Below are positions 1 through 6,897 of a DNA stretch of 9,107 nucleotides, in pieces (the stretch's first letter is position 1; the number at the start of each line of letters is the position of its first letter). Position numbers and translations under genes: made by a program. Below the pieces are notes generated by a model. The model saw only the letters and a program-made list of their open reading frames with translations, was not told the origin of the DNA and made no database searches. The stretch is from contig JAVBOP010000134.1 of the NCBI GenBank assembly GCA_031550405.1, forward strand, positions 1 through 9,107, in the 5' to 3' direction. The stretch is from JAVBOP01 sp031550405. GTDB taxonomy: Bacteria > Bacteroidota > Ignavibacteria > Kapaibacteriales > UBA2268.

Positions 1-1375
1 AAAAGGTGGTTTGCCCGATGAAAGAATTGTAAATTTATTGCGTTCCATATATATTGTAGACTGTGCTTTCTGTCAATTATTTGTCCATCGACAGAAAGAG
101 CGTATATATATACATACCCGGTTTAAATTCATCAGCAGAAACCATAAAAGATGAATACCCTCTTTCTGACACATCTATTTCCATTATTTTTTCGCCAAGC
201 AAATTATAGAAAAGTAATGTTGCTTGTGCGACTGCTTCAGATATATAAAATCCAATTTCTGTACTTTGACTAAACGGGTTTGGATTATTTGAGTATAATT
301 TTGTAGAAGATGCTTCTTCAACTTCTTCTGCTTCGTACATGGCTTTTATCAATGTCTTTTTAGCTTCCTTTACAGATGAATCTGCGTTAATAAGTCCACA
401 ACCTACTTCTTGATGAAATGTACCTGATCTACTGCCATTATTGCTAAAAGTATAGCCACTTAATTTTTGTGCTGATTTTTCCATGATAGCACGAACATTG
501 TTTCTTGATAGATTAGGGTTCACTGATAAAACCAATGCCGCTACGCCAGATGCAAATGGAGTGGCGGCAGACGTGCCACTAAAAAATGTATAATCTGTGC
601 TTCCATTATTGTATCCAGCACTTCCTGTTAAATCGGTTGTTGCAACAGCAACTCCAGGTGCAACAAAATTAACGTTGTAATCATAACCGCCACCACCACT
701 AACACCGTAATGATGATAATTGCTTCCCCAATCTGCGCTTGTACCTTTAGCGCAAGGACCATTTTTTATTTTTAGTTTTCCACATGGGGTTATAGCTCCA
801 ACAGCCACTACGTTCGCTAGATAAGAAGGATATGCAATATCTGCAAATCCTCCATTTCCCGTAGAATTAATAATGATACAACCTTTTCCACCTCTTCTTT
901 GAGTTGCTGCTTCATTAATTGCATTAGTTATTGCAGTTGGTGGAGGATTATATTGTTGATTGCCTAATGTAAAGTAAGGAAAATTCCACGAAAAATTTAA
1001 TATATCAGCTCCATATACAGACCACGCCTTTCTTATGCCATCAGCCATCCAATCATCAACACAAATTCCATTACCATTTTGACTCCAATTACCATAAGGG
1101 TCATTGTTTGTAATGTAATTAATTCTAATTGGTATAATTTTGCAATTCGGGGCAACTCCTACAACACCAGTAGTATTATTGACAGCACCGATAATACCAG
1201 CTACTGCTTGCATCATTACCTTTGTGACTTCCATTGGCGCCACCAAATGCAGCATTAGTTGCATATAGCCGGACAATAAATTAGCTGCCAAATCAGGATG
1301 ATTCAATTGTACACCTTCATCAATTACAGCTATTTTTATGTTGGAATTACCTCTTGTTGTATTCCAAGCTCCTTA
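1..1375 (-). pseudogene. Subtilisin-like serine protease (peptidase S8) with T9SS type A sorting domain, degraded
   Basis: This is the remnant of a secreted subtilase that would cleave proteins outside the cell after export by the type IX secretion system. The catalytic Asp lies in VIDEGV (codon 1319-1321), the oxyanion Asn region in STGNGG, and the catalytic Ser in SGTSAATPFASG (codon 569-571). A T9SS sorting domain begins at NNPNPFSQSTEIGF and runs to GMYIYTLF. The gene looks broken. An in-frame TAA at 1373-1375 sits just before GAWNTTRGN, so no signal peptide or propeptide is joined to it. Between about 1265 and 1208 the reading frame is displaced, and the expected HGT motif with the catalytic His is absent. 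Near 93-95 the frame shifts again: VDGQIID, the usual end of the sorting domain, continues in another frame through positions 1-92. A long open frame (1306-77) survives and could be miscalled as an intact enzyme. Clustered sequencing errors are the main alternative to real decay. Confidence 0.8.
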
Positions 1376-1428
1376 TCTATAACTATTACCATTATCCAAA
1401 TAAATTATAAGAAATATAAAAAAAATTA

Positions 1429-2032
1429 TTAATCTTTCGTGCTAGGTTGAGGTCCATTGCCACCTTTCACCCAATGAAAACCTGGTTGGGAGTATTTAAA
1501 CAGTCCAGTTTCATATAACTTATTAGCAACAGTAAGACTGTTCTCTTCTTTTAACAAATAAATACAGTATATCCCATTTCCATTCTCATATTTTTCTATA
1601 TTAACGGTTTGGATAAAGAAACTATCTAACACTTTATTTACATCGTATCCTTGTTTAGGCTTCACTTCTACTGCATTTGTAGGAACAACAATACAGTTAC
1701 CTTTGTAAAAAGAAAAAGCATGATTGATGTACGCTACTGACGGATTGTCAGCAAATAAACTTTTAACTTTATTTACATCAACATCTAAAAACTCCCATTT
1801 GAAAGTGCTAATAAAAGAAGTATCTGACATCATGTCATATTGTTTTTCATCAACAAGCTGTTTCAATATCGCCAACCTTTCCTCTCTTTTCGATTCATCA
1901 GTAAATTCAATATATGTTAGTTTACTCATTGATGTAGTAGTCCGTATAATTTTGTTCATCCTCCGAAGAGCAGCCAAAAAGACAGCAGGTAACAGTAATA
2001 ACAAATAAAATATATAATGAATATTTTTTCAT
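1429..2032 (-). pseudogene. Lipoprotein resembling a subtilase propeptide, reading frame interrupted near its N-terminus
   Basis: The natural start appears to be the ATG at 2030-2032. It opens a lipoprotein signal peptide, MKKYSLYILFVITVTCC then LFGC, with the lipobox Cys at residue 21. That frame ends at a TAA at 1922-1924 after YYINE. The rest of the protein, from KLTYIEF to PQPSTKD, lies in another frame and stays open to the stop at 1429. One extra base, or two missing, near 1922-1950 would join them into a lipoprotein of roughly 195 residues. The body ends with NKLYETGLFKYSQPGFHW, which resembles the end of the N-terminal prodomain of Bacteroidota S8 proteases, just before the catalytic domain. 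It lies directly upstream of the protease remnant on the same strand. It could be a separate propeptide-like inhibitor or chaperone, or the detached N-terminus of the same gene. A start inside the second frame would give a poor hydrophobic leader and is probably an artefact. The family assignment is by eye and moderate. Confidence 0.5.
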
Positions 2033-2378
2033 TTTTTAATTCCAAGTTAAATGATTAATGTATGTTTTGTGTTTGACAATACAATGTAATAAAAATATTT
2101 CATACAGACCAAATAAAAATTAATACTTTTTCAGCGGTATTTTATATAACTATGAATAAAAAAGCTGACGATGAGCAAAGAGCAGCATACATACCCCAAA
2201 TCGGTGATATGTTTGTGTGGTACAAATAAGCGCATTGTTGTTTCTTCATCCTGTGTTTCAAGAATTATTTTTTCATAATGAACGATATATATATTTTTGT
2301 GCTGATATGTTCTAAAAAAATTGTATTTTTGCTGTTTATAATCTTAACTAAATATTTTTGATATAAGGACATTTTAAA
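2033..2378. other. Intergenic region between divergent genes
   Basis: This AT-rich stretch separates the minus-strand lipoprotein from the plus-strand isomerase, so it must hold promoters for both directions. The plus-strand side has two copies of the octamer TATTTTTG (2292-2299 and 2324-2331) that fit the Bacteroidota -7 consensus. No convincing -7 element was seen for the minus strand. A 25-codon open frame at 2152-2229, starting MNKKADDEQRAAY and ending GDMFVWYK, is the only small plus-strand frame that caught the eye. It has no recognisable family, and I do not call it a gene. Confidence 0.7.
2324..2331 (+). promoter_or_regulatory. Candidate -7 element for the FKBP isomerase gene
   Basis: TATTTTTG matches the Bacteroidota sigma-factor -7 consensus TAnnTTTG and would place the transcript start roughly 40 bases before the ATG at 2379. 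A TTTTG sits at 2295-2299, but its spacing of 24 bases is longer than the usual 19 to 21 for a -33 element. That second site is itself another TATTTTTG (2292-2299), so the active copy cannot be chosen by eye. Confidence 0.5.
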
Positions 2379-3071
2379 ATGAAAATTAAGAGAATAGCAC
2401 TATTCCTTACTATTGCCATCTGTATGGCAGGTACTGCTAAAGCCGCAGCTCCACAACTTAAAACACAAGCAGATTCCATATCTTACGCTTGGGGGCAGTT
2501 CACTGCCAGCAATATAAAATCCAGTGGGTTTGAGCTAAATGTACAGGCTTTTGTTGCCGCTTTCGATGGCATGAAAAACGACAAGTATTTACTAACAGAA
2601 GAGCAGCAACAGCAATTGTTGCAATCACTGCAATCCATAATGCAGCAAAAACAGGCAGCTGAAATGGCAAAACAGGCGGAACCAAATAAAGCTGAAGGCA
2701 AAAAATTTCTTGATGAAAACAAGAAAAAAGCTGGAATCAAAACCACCGCAAGCGGTTTGCAATATGAAGTTGTGAAAGAAGGCACAGGCAAACAGCCGCA
2801 AGCTACAAGCAAAGTTACGGTGCATTACACAGGCAAATTGCTTAATGGAAAAGTATTCGACAGTTCGGTGCAAAGAGGCGAACCAATCGAATTTCAACTA
2901 AACGCCGTTATTGCCGGCTGGACTGAAGGTTTGCAACTTATGAAAGAAGGCGGCAAATCCATACTGTATATTCCATCTGACCTTGCGTATGGCGATAGAG
3001 CTATGGGGCAGGATATTCCAGCAGGTTCCACTTTGATATTTGAAGTTGAACTGCTCAAAGTAACTGATTAA
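2379..3071 (+). CDS. Exported FKBP-type peptidyl-prolyl cis-trans isomerase (FkpA/Mip-like)
   Basis: The enzyme catalyses cis-trans isomerisation of X-Pro bonds and helps proteins fold after export, most likely in the periplasm. The 230-residue protein starts with a Sec signal peptide (MKIKR, a hydrophobic stretch, then TAKA with probable cleavage after Ala22). There is no lipobox Cys. Residues about 28-118 form the helical FKBP_N-type dimerisation region, rich in Gln and Lys. Residues about 125-229 form the FKBP_C catalytic domain. Expected pocket residues are visible: Tyr150 in VHYTGKLLNG, Phe160 and Asp161 in VFDSS, Val177, Ile178 and Trp181 in AVIAGWTEGL, and Tyr204 in LAYGDR. Length and domain order match FkpA and Mip proteins. 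The gene is followed by a strong terminator, so it is probably transcribed alone. Nothing in it looks damaged. Confidence 0.95.
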   Translation: MKIKRIALFLTIAICMAGTAKAAAPQLKTQADSISYAWGQFTASNIKSSGFELNVQAFVAAFDGMKNDKYLLTEEQQQQLLQSLQSIMQQKQAAEMAKQAEPNKAEGKKFLDENKKKAGIKTTASGLQYEVVKEGTGKQPQATSKVTVHYTGKLLNGKVFDSSVQRGEPIEFQLNAVIAGWTEGLQLMKEGGKSILYIPSDLAYGDRAMGQDIPAGSTLIFEVELLKVTD

Positions 3072-3097
3072 TAATATCGAAATAATAAATTAAAATT

Positions 3098-3128
3098 AAG
3101 GGCAGGTATTTCAATCTGCTCTTTTTTT
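3098..3128 (+). terminator. Rho-independent terminator after the FKBP gene
   Basis: AAGGGCAG (3098-3105) pairs with CTGCTCTT (3116-3123) as an 8-bp stem with one G-U pair and a 10-base loop. The last stem bases run into seven consecutive T (3122-3128). It lies 27 bases after the FKBP stop codon. The promoter element of the next gene begins two bases after the T-tract. Confidence 0.85.
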
Positions 3129-3129
3129 G

Positions 3130-3137
3130 TATATTTG
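3130..3137 (+). promoter_or_regulatory. Candidate -7 element for rnr
   Basis: TATATTTG is a full match to TAnnTTTG and lies directly after the preceding terminator. It would give a leader of about 80 bases before the ATG at 3225. No good TTTG was seen at the expected -33 position, which would fall inside the terminator hairpin. The element overlaps a perfect palindrome (3132-3149). Confidence 0.6.
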
Positions 3138-3149
3138 CTTAAGCAAATA
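3132..3149. repeat. 18-bp perfect palindrome overlapping the rnr promoter
   Basis: TATTTGCTTAAGCAAATA is its own reverse complement. Allowing one unpaired A, the symmetry extends from GTAT at 3129 to ATAC at 3153. It covers most of the -7 element and the expected transcript start, a classic position for a repressor operator. No regulator gene for it is visible in the window, so the operator role is inference. Confidence 0.8.
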
Positions 3150-3224
3150 ATACATAACAGAGTATTATTAAAAAAAAATCATAATTTAATTGATGCTGTT
3201 TGTAAGTTTAACTATTTGGAATAT

Positions 3225-5354
3225 ATGACAAAAGAACAATTTTGCGATGCGGTTATTTCTATTTTAGCTGGTTCTGGCGGTTCGCTAAATCTGAATGAAA
3301 TTTCTAAAAGACTATCTGTGCGCTCGGACTCGCCTGAATATGATATTCTCAAAGATGCCTTAGAGCTTTTAATAAGCCAAAATTTAATTAATAAGTCGCC
3401 GCGCAGACGCTATTCATTGCAGGGCTTTGCAACCAGTGGCATCATCGGTATCCTGCGAATGGAAAAAGATTTTGGATATGTGGAAACGGAAAATCCAGAA
3501 TATCCATTAATTTTTATTAATAATCAATACTTGCACACAGCATTGGACGGCGATACTGTTCGAGTTAAGTTGATATTGCAGAAGAAAAAGAAAAAGCTGC
3601 TTGGTGAAATTGTTGAAGTAATTAATAGAAATACAACAGAGATAGCTGGTACGATTGACTTCGATGGGCATTTTTATTTTTTGATTCCCGACCAAAAAAA
3701 TCTCAAAATAGACTTCTTAGTGCCAACATCCGAGCTTTATGGTGCAAGGCATGGCGATAAGGTTATAGCTGAATTTTTGCGCTGGGATAATCCGAATAAA
3801 AATCCAAAGGCAAAAGTCAAGGAAATCATAGGGCGGGCGGGCGATCCTGTGGTCGAATATGAGACCATTATCAAGGAATTTAAGCTGCCGACTGCTTTTC
3901 CGAAACAGGTTGAAAGCGAGGTTAAGTCAATAAAAATACCACCCAATCGCAAAATTCCCGGCAGGATTGACTTGAGAAATGACTTGATAATCACTATAGA
4001 TCCAGCTACAGCAAAGGATTTCGACGATGCTGTATCACTTGTACGCCTTGAAAATGGCAATTATAAGCTCGGTGTTCATATCGCTGATGTATCCCATTAT
4101 GTGGTGGAAAATTCGGCAATCGATATGGAAGCTGCACTGCGCGGAAATAGTGTATATCTTGTAGATAGAGTTATACCAATGCTTCCGGAGAGACTGTCCA
4201 ATGAAATATGCTCGCTGAATCCTGATGAGCCTCGCTATACTTTCACTGTTTTTATGGAGTTAGACGATAATTGCAATGTTGTGGACTATACCATCACTCC
4301 GTCTATGATAAGAAGCAAGCGGCGCTATAGTTATGATGAAGTGCAGGATATTATTGATACGAAGACAGGCGATAATGCTGACTTAATCTTTGAATTAAAC
4401 AGGCTTACGATGCGCATACGCAATGCAAGGATTGCGGCAGGAAGCATTAACTATGATACAAGCGAAATCAAATATGTGCTTAATGACGAAAAATTTCCTG
4501 TCGATGTCGAAGTGCGAAAAACTAATGAAGCTACCTTGCTTATCGAGGAGTGTATGCTGCTTGCAAATAAAACGGTTGCAAAGCATGTCAAGGTGCTGAC
4601 CGAACAATTCAAGCTGCCTAAGCCGCTGCCATTTCTTTACAGGATACATGATGAGCCGAAGCAGGATAGCTTGATAGAGGCAATGGAGTTTATTAAAACG
4701 CTTGGCTACCGTACCAGCAAAAAGAATATAACTCCCAATGATATAAATGAGTTGCTTGCACGAGTGAAATATAACCCAGAAAATGCAATAATCAATCAGG
4801 TACTTATTCGGGCAATGTCTAAAGCCGTTTATTCTGCTGTCAATATAGGTCATTATGGGCTTGGATTTAGCGACTATACCCATTTTACATCACCCATACG
4901 GCGTTATCCAGATTTAATCGTGCACCGCCTGCTGAAGGAATATGCGCAGGGCAAACCGATTGCCAAACGCCTAAAGGAGCTTGACAGCATGGTGGTTGAA
5001 GTAGGGCAGCATTCGTCGGATACCGAACGGGCTGCTATGGAAGCCGAACGGGCATCAACAAGGCTTGCAAGCACAATCTTTGCGAGTACTGCCATTGGCA
5101 GCGTATTTTCAGGACGAATTACCGGCGTTGTGCCGTATGGAGTCTTTGTACAGCTTGATGAACTATATTGCGAAGGGCTGCTGCACACCCGCGATATGGC
5201 TGATGATTATTATTCGTTTGATGCTAAAAAATTGCGGATTACCGGCAGGAAAACCAAGAAAACATATACATTAGGCTCGCAAGTGCGTGTTCGCATCGCT
5301 AAAGTCAACATAGAAAAGCGCCAAATAGATTTAGTCATGGTCAGCGGCGAATAG
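3225..5354 (+). CDS. rnr: Ribonuclease R (RNB-family 3'-5' exoribonuclease)
   Basis: RNase R degrades RNA processively from the 3' end, including structured RNA, and acts in RNA quality control in the cytoplasm. The 709-residue protein shows the full family order: a winged-helix domain (about 1-65), two cold-shock OB domains (about 70-135 and 140-200), the RNB catalytic domain, and a C-terminal S1 domain (about 625-706). The catalytic acidic cluster is IDPATAKDFDDA, with Asp259, Asp265, Asp267 and Asp268 as metal ligands. The second RNB signature, HYGLGF then YTHFTSPIRRYPDL, starts at His543. The basic C-terminal tail of E. coli RNase R is missing. The ATG at 3225 was chosen because the winged helix begins there. 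An upstream in-frame TTG at 3135 falls inside the predicted promoter, and the extra 30 residues do not look like this family. The channel gene follows after 29 bases, which suggests co-transcription. Confidence 0.97.
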   Translation: MTKEQFCDAVISILAGSGGSLNLNEISKRLSVRSDSPEYDILKDALELLISQNLINKSPRRRYSLQGFATSGIIGILRMEKDFGYVETENPEYPLIFINNQYLHTALDGDTVRVKLILQKKKKKLLGEIVEVINRNTTEIAGTIDFDGHFYFLIPDQKNLKIDFLVPTSELYGARHGDKVIAEFLRWDNPNKNPKAKVKEIIGRAGDPVVEYETIIKEFKLPTAFPKQVESEVKSIKIPPNRKIPGRIDLRNDLIITIDPATAKDFDDAVSLVRLENGNYKLGVHIADVSHYVVENSAIDMEAALRGNSVYLVDRVIPMLPERLSNEICSLNPDEPRYTFTVFMELDDNCNVVDYTITPSMIRSKRRYSYDEVQDIIDTKTGDNADLIFELNRLTMRIRNARIAAGSINYDTSEIKYVLNDEKFPVDVEVRKTNEATLLIEECMLLANKTVAKHVKVLTEQFKLPKPLPFLYRIHDEPKQDSLIEAMEFIKTLGYRTSKKNITPNDINELLARVKYNPENAIINQVLIRAMSKAVYSAVNIGHYGLGFSDYTHFTSPIRRYPDLIVHRLLKEYAQGKPIAKRLKELDSMVVEVGQHSSDTERAAMEAERASTRLASTIFASTAIGSVFSGRITGVVPYGVFVQLDELYCEGLLHTRDMADDYYSFDAKKLRITGRKTKKTYTLGSQVRVRIAKVNIEKRQIDLVMVSGE

Positions 5355-5383
5355 TGAATTTATGAAAAAATATTAATAATTCT

Positions 5384-6163
5384 ATGGAGAAATTAAAGAA
5401 TTTTGTCGAAAATTCGATTTTTCAAAATCTTGTAACTGCCTCAATAGTTTTAACTGGAATATTCTTTGGACTTGAAACATCGGAAGATGTTGTTAATTCT
5501 ATTGGCTGGCTGCTGGATATTATCGAATTTATAATAATTATCTTATTCGTTATTGAAATAAATTTAAAATTAATTGTTTATCGTGCTGATTTTTTTAAAA
5601 ATCCATGGTTTGTATTCGACATCACAATCATGTTAGTCGTTGCAGCATCAGCATTTATAAGCGCTCCAATATTCCGGATAATTCGAATACTTCGCCTGTT
5701 GCGTTTGATTGACAGATTAGAGATATTCCGCAAAATTATTAGCACGATTTTACGTTCAATACCAAGCATTGTCGGGCTTGTTTTGCTTGAAATCCTGTTG
5801 ATTTATATTTACGGAATATTCGGCACCACCTTTTTCAGCAATATTGAGCCGGAATTATTCGGAAGCCTTGGTCGGGCTTGCTTTACGATGTTTCAGGTTG
5901 TTACAATCGAAGGCTGGAACAATGTTGCGGATCCAATTGTTGCTGTCTATCCCATTGGAGGCGTTATTTTCTTTGTCTCATTCTTACTTGTCGGCTCATT
6001 TTTGTTGCTAAATATGTTCGTTTCTATTATGGTCTCAGCAATGGAAGATTTGTCGAAGGAAGAAGTTGAGCAAAAAAAAGCCGCAGCTCACCAGAACACC
6101 ACCGATCGTATCGACATAATCCTTCAGGAAATCCAGGAAATAAAGAAGAGAATTGAAAAGTGA
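5384..6163 (+). CDS. Voltage-gated cation channel, single-domain bacterial (NavBac) type
   Basis: This 259-residue inner-membrane protein is one subunit of a likely homotetrameric voltage-gated cation channel. Six membrane segments are visible: S1 about 14-30, S2 about 41-65, S3 about 73-92, S4 about 94-112, S5 about 122-150 and S6 about 190-222. S4 carries the voltage-sensor ladder at Arg98, Arg101, Arg104, Arg107 and Arg111. The pore loop holds the selectivity filter TIEGWNN (174-180), with Glu176 at the high-field-strength position. Sodium channels NaChBac and NavAb have TLESW there. A Gly after the Glu is, from memory, a feature of calcium-selective CavMr, so calcium or mixed selectivity is possible. 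The tail (about 222-259) is charged with heptad-like spacing and fits the coiled coil that assembles NavBac tetramers. The family call is strong and the ion preference is uncertain. It lies 29 bases after rnr and 83 bases before the next lipoprotein gene. Confidence 0.9.
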   Translation: MEKLKNFVENSIFQNLVTASIVLTGIFFGLETSEDVVNSIGWLLDIIEFIIIILFVIEINLKLIVYRADFFKNPWFVFDITIMLVVAASAFISAPIFRIIRILRLLRLIDRLEIFRKIISTILRSIPSIVGLVLLEILLIYIYGIFGTTFFSNIEPELFGSLGRACFTMFQVVTIEGWNNVADPIVAVYPIGGVIFFVSFLLVGSFLLLNMFVSIMVSAMEDLSKEEVEQKKAAAHQNTTDRIDIILQEIQEIKKRIEK

Positions 6164-6246
6164 TATAATATAAAGTTATCTAACTATTTCAATATTTTTA
6201 ATTATATTACATGTTTTAAATTGCAATTGGGTTCATTAAATATATT

Positions 6247-6894
6247 ATGGTAAAGAAATACGCAATAATCGCAATATCAGTTATACCAATCATATTCGGT
6301 TGTGTAAATGTAAACGTCAAGTCTAAATATCCAAATATTTCCTACTATAATCTGACGCAAGAAGCCACGCCTGTTTCAAAACAGCTCGGAACAAGAAGTA
6401 TTGATAAGAATATTTTTATTAAAAACTTCACTATCGCTTCCGAAATGGATACTGAAAAAATTATTATTATCGAAAACGATACATCGCAGATTCGCTGTAA
6501 TTATAACCAATGGACAGCGCCGATGGACGAGCTTTTGATGGATTTTGTGATTAATCGCGCCAACAGATATGAGATTTTTAAGAAGGGAATTTATCGCTCA
6601 GCAGCGACGGCAAATTTTGATATGGTACTCGAATGCCACGTAATTTCATATAACATTCATAATTATAGCGAAAATAGCAATAAGCAAAATTACGTGGAAC
6701 TTACTTTTACGGTAAACCTTTTTTCATCCGAAAAAACAGAAACAGGATTTGTACCAATCATGTCGAAAACGTATTCCCAAAAGATCACGCGGGCGGATAA
6801 CAGCATAAACTCTGCTGTTGCCGGGCTTAGCAAATTAACTTCAGAAATGGTTGATGAAATGATTGATGATATTTTTAAGATGCAGAATTATTAA
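6247..6894 (+). CDS. ABC-type transport auxiliary lipoprotein (PqiC/YmbA-like)
   Basis: The 215-residue protein has a lipoprotein signal peptide: MVKKY, a hydrophobic core, then IIFGC with the lipidated Cys at residue 19. After it come SYYNL (32-36) and a region with CNYNQWTAPMDELL (Trp89), the pattern of the ABC_trans_aux family. In that family YYxL opens the domain and a W-x-x-P-hydrophobic-D-E motif follows. PqiC and related lipoproteins work with MCE-domain (MlaD/PqiB-like) proteins that move lipids between inner and outer membranes. No MCE, permease or ATPase gene lies in this window, so the partner must be elsewhere. It ends 3 bases before birA, so the two are very likely on one transcript. 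Family assignment is by motif and moderately confident. The substrate cannot be told from the sequence. Confidence 0.6.
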   Translation: MVKKYAIIAISVIPIIFGCVNVNVKSKYPNISYYNLTQEATPVSKQLGTRSIDKNIFIKNFTIASEMDTEKIIIIENDTSQIRCNYNQWTAPMDELLMDFVINRANRYEIFKKGIYRSAATANFDMVLECHVISYNIHNYSENSNKQNYVELTFTVNLFSSEKTETGFVPIMSKTYSQKITRADNSINSAVAGLSKLTSEMVDEMIDDIFKMQNY

Positions 6895-6897
6895 AAA

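Noticed and set aside
1724..2008. Plus-strand open frame opposite the lipoprotein
   Set aside because: It is the complement of a minus-strand coding region whose product looks like a real protein. The plus-strand product has no recognisable domain.
2152..2229. 25-codon open frame in the intergenic region (MNKKADDEQRAAY...GDMFVWYK)
   Set aside because: It is short, has no recognisable family, no promoter of its own and no neighbour that would explain it. An open frame of this size is expected by chance.
3135..3224. 30-residue N-terminal extension of RNase R from an in-frame TTG
   Set aside because: The TTG lies inside the predicted -7 element and palindrome, and the extra residues do not resemble the family. 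The winged helix begins at the ATG at 3225.
6152..6193. Inverted repeat ATTGAAA / TTTCAAT after the channel gene, followed by a T-rich stretch
   Set aside because: The arms are only 7 bp and AT-only apart from one pair, with a 28-base spacer, so it is too weak to call a terminator.
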